The position numbers were made by a program, and so were the translations under genes. The notes below the pieces were generated by a model. It was given only the letters and a program-made list of their open reading frames with translations. It was not told the DNA's origin and ran no database searches. 64,000 nucleotides of DNA from Pegea sp. RAD2-039 (Eukaryota > Chordata > Thaliacea > Salpida > Salpidae): NCBI GenBank assembly GCA_034620365.1, contig JAQGEQ010000010.1, forward strand, positions 496,001 through 560,000, read 5' to 3'. This document shows, piece after piece, positions 38,115 to 49,179 of the stretch (positions are counted from its first letter, which is position 1; each line of letters opens with the position of its first letter).

Positions 38115-41100
38115 TCATCTAACTGATCTGATCATATAGTTGAGAATACCTCCATGCCGGAAATAAGTCAACTCCACTTCCGTATCAAACCTCAATCTGA
38201 CTTCAAACTCATGTTTCTTGCTCGTCTGTAACAACAGGTCAGTCATGGACACTTCAATGTATACGGACCACTTACAGTGACATTGACTAGCATTCCTGGT
38301 TTCATGTCCTCACATAAATCAATAGTAAACTGTTCATGACCAGTTAGTCCCACACTGTCTGCATTTTGACCATCGAGAAATTGAAGAGGTACAATTCCCA
38401 TACCAACAAGATTAGATCGATGAATTCTTTCAAAAGATTCCGCAATCACAGCACGAACTCCCTGAACCACACTTGATTTAACAAGATCAATGTCTGATCA
38501 TGATTCTTACCATTAACCAGGGACCCTTTGCTGCCCAGTCCCTACTAGAACCACTACCATAATCTTTACCAGCCACAATAATCAATTGATTATTATTATC
38601 TTTGTACCTCATAGCTGCATCATAAACATCCATCTGTAGAAACACATCCATAATCTTAATGATCAACTTCTACAGACCCACCTCTTCACCACTTGGAATG
38701 TGTTTAGTTTTTGGAGCTTCCCGACCAATCAATTTGTTCTTTAATCGAATATTCGCAAAAGTTCCACGAGCCATCACAGCATCATTACCACGGCGACTAC
38801 CATACGAGTTGAAGTCACGTGGTTTTAAGCTGACAAGAATCAGCAGATGTCAGTGTTGCCAATTTTTTTATCTAAATTTTTTAAATATTCAAGCTCACCC
38901 TCGAGACATCAAATAACGAGCAGCAGGGGAAGCCCGGCTGATGGAACCAGCTGGCGAAATATGATCTGTTGTGACGCTGTCACCAAGAAACAACAAAGAA
39001 TAAGCATTTTTGATTGGCTGAGCTGAAGGCAGTTCCATCGTCTGCAACAAACCCAAGTTAGTGAAGTAAAAAATTCGATTTGATGCTCACCATGCTTTTG
39101 AAGAACGGAGGTGACTGTACATAAGTTGAATCTGGGTTCCATGGGTACAGGACGCTGTGTGGGGTGTTTAGTGAGTTCCATTGCTTATTTCCTTCTTTTA
39201 TTTTCGAATAAACCTCTCTAAACATGCTTGGAACAACATATTTTCTTTCTATGTCTTGAATATCACTTCTTGAAGGCCAAATATCGCGTAGAAAGATCGC
39301 TTTTCCTTCACTTCCATATCCTGGTTTAAAAAACACTTTTTGTTTCCATATTTAATGTTCAGTATTCAGATTACCGATTGGTTGGGTTCGAAAATCAATA
39401 AGAACTGTTCCAGCAAGAGCATATGCGACCACTAACATAGGTGAAGCCAAATAGTTGGCTCTGGTCGAAGAATGAATCCTGCCCTCGAAGTTTCGGTTCC
39501 CAGATAACACTCCACAAGCAACCAAGTCGCCCTGAAATAAACCTGGTTAATTTCAAAACTAGAAAATGGTTTAGTAGAAAAATTGAAATAGCTTCAAGTC
39601 CTAATTAGTTCTAAACTCAACATTTATAAATGAATAAGTTTTAAAATAAACTGATCTTTACAATAATCTGATCTTTACAATGATCTGATGTTTAACAAAC
39701 CTCCTCGATTGCATTAGCTACTTCTTCAAGAATAGGACCACTATTACCAATACAAGTCATACAACCGTAACCAACTATATCGAACCTAAAAATATTTCAT
39801 TAATTTGTTCTTCATTCGGCTAACATCAAAACAAGATTTAAATAGTTGAACTTTGAATTAAAACAAAATCGTTCTGTTTACCCAAGCTGTTGTAGGTAGG
39901 TAAGGACACCGCTGTCTTTTAAATAGTAGGTTACTACTCCACTTCCAGGTGACAAACTGGTCTTTATATATTTTGGAACTGTTAATCCTGCTTTGACAGC
40001 ATTTTCAGCTAAGATTCCTTCATATTCAAAGTAAAAATATATGTAAGAAATAAATGTTAAATTAAAATGAAAAAAGTTTTAAATCGAGTTATTCAAACTT
40101 AGCTATCAACACCATTTATTTAAAGATAATTTGAAGAAAATAAAAGTTTTGAACAAACACAGATATTTACCAGCACCAAGCATCACAGTTGGGTTACTTG
40201 TGTTTGTACAAGAAGTAATTGCAGCTATTACAACGCTACCATGCCTTAACTCATACTTCTGATTTTCAAAATAAAATTCTTTTGTTGTACCTAAATCTTT
40301 ATCAGCAATTCCAAAGCCTTTAAAACCAACCTAAAAGGTTTTTATGATGTAAATATATGATTTGGTTGCGACGCATAAAAAAACCAGCTAACTTTACTAC
40401 TGAGACAATCAATAAAATCGGATTTCATGTTTTCAACGGCAACTCTATCATGTGGTCGCTTCGGTCCGCTTAGTGAAGGTACGATTGTTGTCAAATCTAA
40501 TTCCACAACCTGAAAAATGACAACAATTTACTGTCATCAGTTACAAGAAAAGGGTTTGAAACCTGTGAAAATTGTGGTTCTTTACTCTCATCTAAGTAGT
40601 CTTTGAAAAGTTTCACTTTTTTCAGATAACTTTCTACTTGTTTGATTCTACTACTATCACGAGCTAAACAAATAGAACAAAAATATGATTGGTGGTGTAT
40701 AATATGAACTTCATAATTTAATCAGGATTTTGAAGTACGTGATCCAACTTTAACAACTGAATTTATTCTCACAATGTAATCAGTATCCTAATTAAGCTGT
40801 AAATCAGTTAATCATTTATTAAATTTGTTTTATAAAACAACTGTTGGCGGTATTTAGCAGACTTGGTTGGTAAAAATAGTTTTCTTTCCACAAAATTATT
40901 TACTAAACTTGAATACCAAGAAAAATTAAGATCACGTTCTTTTGTCAAAACTCACCTGTTTGCTTTAAATATTCTAAACTTTTGGTGTCTACAGGGAAAA
41001 ATCCGACAGTTGCTCCGTATTCTGGACACATGTTTGAAATAGTTGCTCTGTCTGCTATGGAAAGTTTTGAAACACCAGGCCCAAAAAATTCCACAAATTT

Positions 41101-43108
41101 TCCGACAACTCCGATTTGGCGAAGATGCTGAACAAATATTTCTATTTACAAAATTCACAAAAAAATATTTTTTAATTTAAAATGATTAGGTGGTTGTATT
41201 ATTTTTCATAATTTTCCTATAAAAAGAGTTCTATAAAATTGTATCAAAGCATAAAAGGTCGAAGGTTAGATTGTAGAAACAACACAAACAGTATGTGACT
41301 TTCAAGGACATTTTGCAAATAGCGGTTTTTGTTCATACCAATTATCAGTTGAATTATTAACTTTATCAATATCTAAACAATTTCAAAAATAATTATTTTA
41401 AAGTTTATCTTATAAATATTCAATCTAAAGAAAATGTTTTAAATAAAAAAGAAATTGTTAAAAATGATAGAAAGCAGTTTTTAAATGATTTTTTTCGATA
41501 CATCATGAAAAAATTTAAGTAAATAGCTGAAATATTGAAACCTTGGTGATAGTTAAAACAAGATCAGTACTAGTAGCAAGTGGGTTGATTTCTCCAATCA
41601 GTTTGTAACCTACAACTTGAGGTAACACCATCGAAATAGCTTGTCCCAACATCACAGCTTCAGCTTCGATACCACCAACACCTACAGAAAAAAGATATTT
41701 TAAAACCATAGTGGAAATCGAAAGTTAAAAAAAGCTTTTATTTAGAGATAGCTTCCTAAAATAGATTACTTAAGGTTTCTAAATTCAAAATAAAACCAAA
41801 CTAACCCCAACCAAGAACACCAAGACCATTAATCATTGTTGTGTGTGAGTCTGTGCCAACTACACTATCGGGAAAGAGGTAGTCATCATGATCAAATACT
41901 ACTCGGGCAAGATATTCTAAGTTGACCTGATGTACAATCCCCAAACCGGGTGGAACGATCAACATATTCTTGAACGCTTTAGCACCCCACTGTAAGAAGT
42001 TACTGAAGATATCGCATCGTGTGATAATCAGAAATCAGTTTACTTTGAGAAATTGGAATCGTTCCTTATTTCTTTCAAACTCTCGTGCCTGGTTCTTTTC
42101 TACAGCATCTAAACTAACAGCAAGACAAAAATTGAAGACTAAATTTGTATTTTACTAAAAGATACCTTCTAGTAAAGTCAACTTGAATTGAATGATCAAT
42201 CACAAGATCAACAGGACATATAGGATTGATACTTTTCGGGTTCCCTCCCAGCATTTCAATTGCATCTCTCATTGCTGCAAAATCAACAACTGCTGGAACT
42301 CCTCTGTAAAATATCTTCATTTGAGCATTTGAGCTTAACTGATAGGAGTTGGAATTACGTGAAGTCTTGTAAAACAACCCGAGCAGGTTTGAACCGAATT
42401 TCTACTCCTTTGTCTGAGTTTGTTCGCCAATTAACAACTTTTTTGATATCAGATTCAGTAACTTGAAAGCCATCACAATTTCTAACGACTGACTCCAATA
42501 AGATTCGAATTGAAAATGGCAGATTATCTAAAGAAATATTCAGCTATATAAATATTATTCTTTTTATTCATAATGTTTTTTATTCCATTTATCTCGCAGT
42601 AGATTACTTTTATCATTTACACAAACTTACAATTAGTCAAAATTGTGCTAGAAGTCAACTTTTATTGTCAAGTGATGATATAAATCTAAAACTAGTTTAA
42701 TAAACAGATTTAACTTACCAAAAATATCAGCAGCAGCTATTTCAGTAATGTCAACAAATTTTGAAGTTTTTCCATCAATAGTAAGTTCTTTTGTTACGCT
42801 GGTCTTAATATCTAAAAAATAAATTTACACAAAATTGTAAAAACAACACAATTCAATTTGCTTTATTTTTTAAAGCTTGTTATTTTTATTTTGGTTGTCA
42901 TTTGAAGTCTTTTTGATAGAAAATTAGTTTTGCGTAGAACCTTTCATAGTTTTATACATGCAATAATAACGATAATAATAGCGATAATTACTTACAGAAG
43001 CAATCAAATGTTTTATATAACAAAAAATATTCAAAAACTTTTAATAAAATCTGTTTAATTCTTAGTTTTAGACAATTAAAGTTATGGAGAATTTTGAAAC
43101 CTACCCAT
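38115..43108 (-). CDS. ACO1: Cytosolic aconitase / iron regulatory protein 1 (20 exons, 888 aa)
   Basis: Isomerises citrate and isocitrate with a 4Fe-4S cluster; in many animals the apo-form binds iron-responsive RNA elements. Exons in order: 43105-43108, 42719-42811, 42359-42527, 42166-42303, 42044-42113, 41806-41989, 41542-41681, 40956-41127, 40563-40663, 40393-40509, 40171-40330, 39882-40017, 39701-39785, 39375-39531, 39091-39320, 38899-39041, 38682-38829, 38511-38633, 38276-38461, 38115-38225 (889 codons; human 889 aa). Cluster ligands C437 (TSCTNTS), C503 and C506 (YGCMTCIGN), active-site R536, R541, R699, R780 and S778 (GSGSSRDW), and the phospho-site S711, keep their human numbers. The first exon contributes only ATG plus one base. 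The acceptor of exon 19 was chosen to give GPWLM/GVRAV. The segment [14 protein letters not shown] reads more like bacterial AcnA than the human equivalent. Whether it binds RNA cannot be told from the sequence. Confidence 0.96.
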
Positions 43109-43563
43109 AATGGTTTGTGACGAAAAACAGCTTATTAAGAAGAACAAAAATTAATAGTGTCAACACCTTATGAAAAAAGAAATGTATATCATTAATTGAA
43201 ATTAGTAAACTAAGATTTTAAATTTCGTCTAAACACTCTTTTTATCAATATCTATTTATTCAAGAATGTATAATTAAGGGTCAATGTAAACAAAAAAAAA
43301 CATTTAAATGCATTAGTAGTTTACAAAGAGAAAAAAAATTCCAAATTTTTACTAATTGTACTCTATATTTTGTTTATACTTTTCTAAATTTCATATCTAA
43401 AATTTAGACTATCAATATTGAATAATCAACAAAAGTATTATAAACAACTGATGTTAATAAAACATTAAAATTATCAATTAGAAAAGAAAAAAATGCTTGA
43501 TAGAGTTATCATGATAAATTTATTAGGATAATGACTTCAACTAAACTTTTAAAAAGTCAATTA
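43109..43563 (-). promoter_or_regulatory. Short spacer between PUDP and ACO1
   Basis: About 455 bp separate the PUDP stop from the ACO1 start on the same strand. A minus-strand AATAAA at 43519-43524 lies 40 bp after the PUDP stop, leaving roughly 400 bp for the ACO1 promoter and 5' UTR. No TATA box is evident. The close same-strand spacing would also suit a polycistronic, trans-spliced unit, but nothing here proves it. Confidence 0.4.
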
Positions 43564-44250
43564 TCATTCAAATGCTGGTAATCCAAATAGTTCCGGTTTA
43601 AATTCTTCCAAAGTTTCTAAAACTAAAGTTGCATTTTTTCTACCTTCTTTATTCATTCTAACATCAGGAACCATAACACATTGCATATTAGCATCAATAG
43701 CTGACAATACACCGTTCGGTGAATCTTCAAAAACTAAGCAGCTTTCAGCCTTGGGGGCTTTTGGCTGAAATCTTTTACAGGTGATCTCATATGCATCAGG
43801 ATGGGGTTTTCCAAACTTTACTTCTTTGTCATCTGAACATAAAACTTTTGGAGTAAAAGCACTAAAAAATGTTGAATGGTGAGAAGTTTTTGCATGATAA
43901 GCAGCTGTAGTTGATCCTGTGCACAACCCCATTGGTATATGATGTTTTGCTAAATGATTTACAAGTCTTTCTACACCTGGTAAAAGCTTCGATTTTGTAA
44001 ATAGTTCATCAAGTTGTTTGTCCAATCTTTCTCGAAACTCTTCAACTGTAATTGGCAACTTCAACTTATCAATCACAACTTTTGCAGCAGCTTCAAACTT
44101 TTTACCCATTATACTAACTTTTATATCCCAATCATAAGTTTGATTAAATTCTGAGCATATATTTTGGTATGCTTCGGTATAGATATCCTCAGTATTTAGA
44201 AGTAAACCATCCATATCAAAAATAACATGAGTTACTGGTTTAAAGTTCAT
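43564..44250 (-). CDS. PUDP: HAD-type pseudouridine-5'-phosphatase homologue (PUDP/HDHD1)
   Basis: Haloacid-dehalogenase-fold phosphatase; the human orthologue dephosphorylates pseudouridine 5'-phosphate and also has 228 aa. Motif I FDMDG places the nucleophile at D12 and the acid/base at D14. GLCTGS (motif II), KFGKPHPDAY (motif III lysine) and FEDSPNGV (motif IV acidic pair) follow in order, and the C-terminus PELFGLPAFE nearly matches the human end. The cap lies between motifs I and II. The residue after GLLL is N19 where the family usually has D (LLLDTE). The gene has no introns although its neighbours have many, which suggests an old retrocopy or intron loss. It reads from the first ATG of the frame (44248-44250). 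Confidence 0.93.
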   Translation of the reverse strand: MNFKPVTHVIFDMDGLLLNTEDIYTEAYQNICSEFNQTYDWDIKVSIMGKKFEAAAKVVIDKLKLPITVEEFRERLDKQLDELFTKSKLLPGVERLVNHLAKHHIPMGLCTGSTTAAYHAKTSHHSTFFSAFTPKVLCSDDKEVKFGKPHPDAYEITCKRFQPKAPKAESCLVFEDSPNGVLSAIDANMQCVMVPDVRMNKEGRKNATLVLETLEEFKPELFGLPAFE

Positions 44251-45159
44251 TTTAAGACTTTAAACTTAAGTTCCAATTTAAAATCTAATGAAAAAAAACT
44301 TTTTCAATATTTCTCATCTGCAGCTTTATGTTAAATAAAATAAATAAATAATAAATAATTATTTTGATAGATAGAAGCTTATGGTTATAAAATTATAACT
44401 TATATTATGACTTTATAACCTGATTAGAAATTAATTATGAAAAAACAGCTTTTACCTTATAGGAAAATCTATTCTTATTATAATGTTGCAAACTAAAAAA
44501 TGCTAGTTAGTAGTAATAAACTTACTTAGTAATAAACTACTACATAGAAAAATTATGATGATAGTTAAATACTGAGATAAAATTTTGTCAGCCAAACGAT
44601 TTTGGTAGAAATACAAAAATAATATGCAATCAGCACAATATCGCTTTAAACGTAAATATTGTCCAAGCTTGCATGTTTACTCAGCCATAATGGCGTTATA
44701 AACAATTTTTAAATGATAAAAAATTCTTTAGAGGGCGAAAATTGTTTAGATAAAATACACTGCTGATAAGACTTAGCTAAAGTAGCTTCCAAAAAAATAG
44801 GCATTTTTAAAGATAAGTTTTTTTTTAATTCTAAGGTTTAGCTAAAGCTATTCGACCATTTAGTTCTTCTTAGACTTGTAATTTTCAATAAAACATCAGG
44901 AAAAAGGTATTTTACAAGCCATTAAAGACGTTCTGATTCTTCCTGACATATTTTAATAGAATTTCGTTGAACAAAGTAATTTTATAAAAGTAAAATATTC
45001 ACTTTTTACTTGAATTTTTATTTCTAATTCATAATAATATGCTGTCAACCTTGGTTTGTAAACTGTAGGTTGTTAATCCTTAAAAAGTGATAATAAGCTT
45101 ATAATAAATCCAAAGCCTAAGATTAACAATAAACCTTTCGAACTCTCTTTCAATGATAA

Positions 45160-46130
45160 AAAATGAAAAAGTGCAGAGCCTCACAAGGATGTTAGAGTGT
45201 CTGACAATAAGCGCCTTACAGCTCCAACAAAGAATTGGAAATCTTAAAATCTGGCGTGATGCTGGACGGCTGTGATTACGAGACGACTGGAGCTCAGAAG
45301 TGATTTTCCACTAATAACTTAGACATCAAAAGAACAAAGTTTAAGAATGACTGTATCTACCTCAGGATATCTTAATGCCACTCTTTCCTGCAAACTAAAA
45401 AGGTTTAACCTACTAAGATTAAGAGCCTGTTTCTCTCGATTAGAGAACAAGCGGCTCCGGAAAATAGATAAATGAAAAATTCAGATTCTCACTTTACTCT
45501 TAAGCTCATCGCTTTGAAGGCAAACTCATGAACGAAGGGGAATTTAAAGCAGAGAAGCTGAGTGTAAAGAATTGGAACAATAATACTAGAGGCTACATCG
45601 GTTTCTAAATGGCACTGGACTTACAAATCACTCCAATTGGAGAGAATACCAAAGTCAATGAGTCGCTGACTCTAAGAGACACATAACGTTAGAACCAATA
45701 GTAGGAAATCCCGACAAGAAAAAGAATGTTAGGTATATATAGACAAGAATTGGTCCTGTTATTCGGACCAATACATGTCGCTTGCCTATATTCTGAAAGT
45801 TGATGAGCACATCAAATCTAATCTTCTGTCATACCACAGTTGTCACAGCAAATTCTCGAAAGCTAGGGAGTTTTAGGTACAGGGTTATTAAAAAATCCCA
45901 TATTCAAGCAGACCAAAACTTCCTAAAATATAATAATATAATGTGGTATAATGGTCAATAAGAAGGAAGTTAAGACATTATCGATTATTGACATAAAAGT
46001 AATAGCCGCAAGCAAGAACTTAATTGTGGCAGAGTCCAATAAGCCAAGAAAATAGGACACCCAAGAAGTAGCCTGCTAGTTTTAGATTAGAACAGATGCG
46101 ACTCACTGAAGATAACCTTGGCTTTAGCTT
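45160..46130. other. GC-richer, non-coding block, probably decayed mobile element or pseudogene
   Basis: Base composition is clearly different from the flanks (more G and C, little homopolymer), with short open runs interrupted by stops in every frame. The composition looks like former coding DNA, possibly a retroelement or an old gene copy, but I could not match it to a family. It contains a perfect hairpin at 45749-45772. Confidence 0.35.
45749..45772. repeat. Perfect inverted repeat within the decayed block
   Basis: ATTGGTCC and GGACCAAT form an exact 8-bp stem with an 8-nt loop. No function is apparent. Similar arms were not seen elsewhere in the window. Confidence 0.6.
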
Positions 46131-47164
46131 GGGTTTTTTCAATGTTCTTGTAAATTCAGCAATACATGTATATACTAGAAACTTATGGGGATGAAGATGT
46201 GTGAAAATAAAGAACTAAATCTGCAATATAATATTTCAACAATAATTTATTTCTAACAAGTTCAGATGTACCAAAATTAGTGATTATTGATTTAGATAAA
46301 ATAGTTTTGTAAAACGTTTATACAGAGTTTTTTAAAGTATAAAAGTTTATCATAAATATTTTGAAACAACCACTAATTAACAAAGTTAATTTTCTAAGAA
46401 ATTATCAACACTAAAAAGTAGAATGTTTATCAGTGTAATAACAAATATAGTTTGCAGCATTTGCAAAACTGACAGAAATCCTACGTGGATACAAAAAATT
46501 ATTCCAAAAATAATTGAGTCTATGTAGTATTTTTGACAACTATTGTTCTCAAATAACTAAAAAAATAGACAGTGTAGTATATTTTCTTTTACTATCCGAA
46601 ATAATTTGACTACGGTAATAAAATGAGCAGTAAAACCTTTGGAAGCTAAAATAGTTTTCTTGTGAACACAATTCAGAATAAAGAACATTTTAGCGTGCAA
46701 ATGTGATTAATTTTATCTAGAGTTTGAATTCGAGGCTAATAAAGTACTTTCCATACCGAATTTGTAAGGTTGAACGAGTCTGTTAAGGTCCTGGGTGAGA
46801 CACGCGAATTGATGTGTTAGGTAAATATATATATATAGTGACCCTTTTATTTTTTATCTTTCGTTTAAATTAAAGAATTAATAATACTTAAATTAAATCT
46901 GAAAACTTTCGGCAAGCTTGGTATGAGTCTATAGCTGAAAAATTTATGAACTACTAAGATGATGTTTTGTCTCCTTCTCTAAGCCACTCAGTAAAGTGTT
47001 CATTTTTAAATGAAATGTCAAGCCTTAAGCTTAGTTTTATCTATTATTTAGAAATGCAGCTTTAATTGGTTGAGCTTTGAATTGTTAAAGTATCATCAGG
47101 TTAAATTTGTATCTTTTAATACAAAATTGCGCATTTAGTAATATAATAAATGCTTGCTTTAAAT

Positions 47165-47290
47165 GATCGTGACGTAATTTTGCTCGCTCCAATCAAAAAG
47201 CTGCTACGATAGTGGTTTATTCAAAATAAAACGCTCTTAAAAATCATCAATTTTTGTTCTAGGCTCTAGTTGTCGGTTGGCCGGTCTTAG
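47165..47290 (+). promoter_or_regulatory. Promoter-like patch upstream of the Polo kinase
   Basis: A CRE-like TGACGTAA at 47170-47177 is followed 11 nt later by CCAAT (47189-47193) and then a short GC-richer stretch up to about 47290. This pairing is typical of animal promoters. It lies 1.9 kb from the kinase ATG, so it would need a 5' UTR intron, or serve another transcript. Weak evidence. Confidence 0.25.
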
Positions 47291-49179
47291 ATTATTGTTT
47301 TATGACGTTTTCCTATATTTTTTGCTATATTAAATTAAACTGCAATCTAGTAACTAGTTTTAAATTTCAATAAAACGCTTAATTTTTTTTCATGATACAA
47401 TTTTTGTTTGGCTGTTAATGAGTTTGTACCACATAATGAATAGAGAAAACTTATTTGCTAAAAAGTAAAAAAAAAAGATTATAAATGTTACAAAGAATCA
47501 AAATAAACACAAATATTTTTTCTTAGGAAATTAATATCTTTAAGTAAGAACTATATATTTTAACCTCTCTTCAGTTTGACATAGTTTATTCTAGGGTGCT
47601 ATATTATTATAACTTAAATTTTTAGAATCCAATTTTATTGATATGCTCTTATGATAAGGAGCTTATAATTCTGCCTAAGTTCTTAATTTAATAAACTTTG
47701 TTACTTTTTCTACTCTATATATTAGTGAACTTGAGTTTAAGATGCATAAAGTCATGATTATGATTTATTTTATCTACCATCAATACATTTTCTTTTTTAG
47801 TTTATTAGCTTTAGTGTAGCTGATTGATTTCTAAAATTATAAAACTACCAGCTTATGCAATATTGAATTAAAGGTACATTAGCTTATTATCTTTTATAAT
47901 TTTACTTATTTTACATAAATTTATATTATTCTCATTTCTTAATGTCATTCAGTTTTAAGTCTTTTTTTAAATTTTGACCAGTGTATTGAATATTTATTAA
48001 GTAAATGCTTACAAATAGCGCTTAAAGTAACATTCATAAGTAAAGATTTTTAAATAATAGTGTATTTGATTATAACAGTTTGGCTACTTACTAATTTTTC
48101 TTAATTTTTTTATTCATATTTTTAGATTATTAGCTATGATTACTTTTCATGCATTATCATTTGAATTTTCAACTCATATTTCTATATTTGTTCTACATTA
48201 TTCATGCTAACCTATGATACTTTAGACTTTTTCATTATTTTTCTGCAGATGTTGCTCTATGTTACTATAAGAGCTATATAATTTTTCATCTATAACCATG
48301 CATTGAATAAAATATATAAATAATTCTTAATATTATGTTTTATTATGGAGCTGATGAACCTATGATTTGTTTATTTATATATGTTTATTATTTGTCTTAA
48401 TTTGATAAATAATTTTTTTCTAGTAAAGTTGTTTTTTGCAAAATTAAAAAAAAAGTAATTTTGTAAAACAACTGAATTTCCAGTTATATTACTGAGTTTA
48501 GCTTCTGGTTATATAATATTGACTAATAAACTTGATTATTATTCAGATGTATATTGTCTTTAAAAATATACTTTTATAAACAATGAAGTTAAGCTCTGAT
48601 ATTTCTGATTTATTTGTTTTAAAATATTTTTAAAGTTTTTAGCAATTTTAATGATATTTTAAATGTATTGTTCATTATTTCATAAATCAATTCTATAATT
48701 TTTATTGTTTACTATATTTGTTATAAAAAATTTATGTACAGCATTAATTTTTTAGTTATTATACTTTTCTTTGGTGTCTGTATTTGAGTTTGTTGTCTTT
48801 ATCCTTATGATAAAATTCTTATTTTTTTTATATCTATTTGATCTGTAAAAACTTAAGTTGTTAGATGCTTTACTGGTATGTCAATTTTGGTTTTTTATAA
48901 ATATTGGTGTTAAACCATTTATATAAAGATATTTTTTTCTAGATTTTTAAAAATCTTTTAGAAATAAAACTTGTATTTATGAATATTAAGTAATTAATTT
49001 TATTTGGCACAAAATGTAGCTGTTGATTATTCTTACATAAACTTTCTAACATGTTTTTTTAATCCTGAGCTATTATGCACTAATTTTCTTATAATTAATA
49101 TACTTATGATGCTTAATAGGATCTGTTTTAAAACGTAAGCCTTACCTAAAGTTTTATAAACGCCAAAAGTTTGGAAAAT

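Larger units (their letters stand above)
44251..49179. other. Divergent spacer between PUDP and the Polo kinase
   Basis: Mostly AT-rich. It holds a distinct GC-richer block at about 45160-46130 without an open frame (see separate entry) and a promoter-like patch at 47165-47290. The remainder has T-rich stretches, a TA microsatellite at 46826-46840 and no coding exons I can support. Confidence 0.5.

Noticed and set aside
43109-44250. PUDP and ACO1 as a trans-spliced operon
   Set aside because: Same strand and only 455 bp apart, but PUDP has its own poly(A) signal and no clear trans-splice acceptor precedes the ACO1 start.
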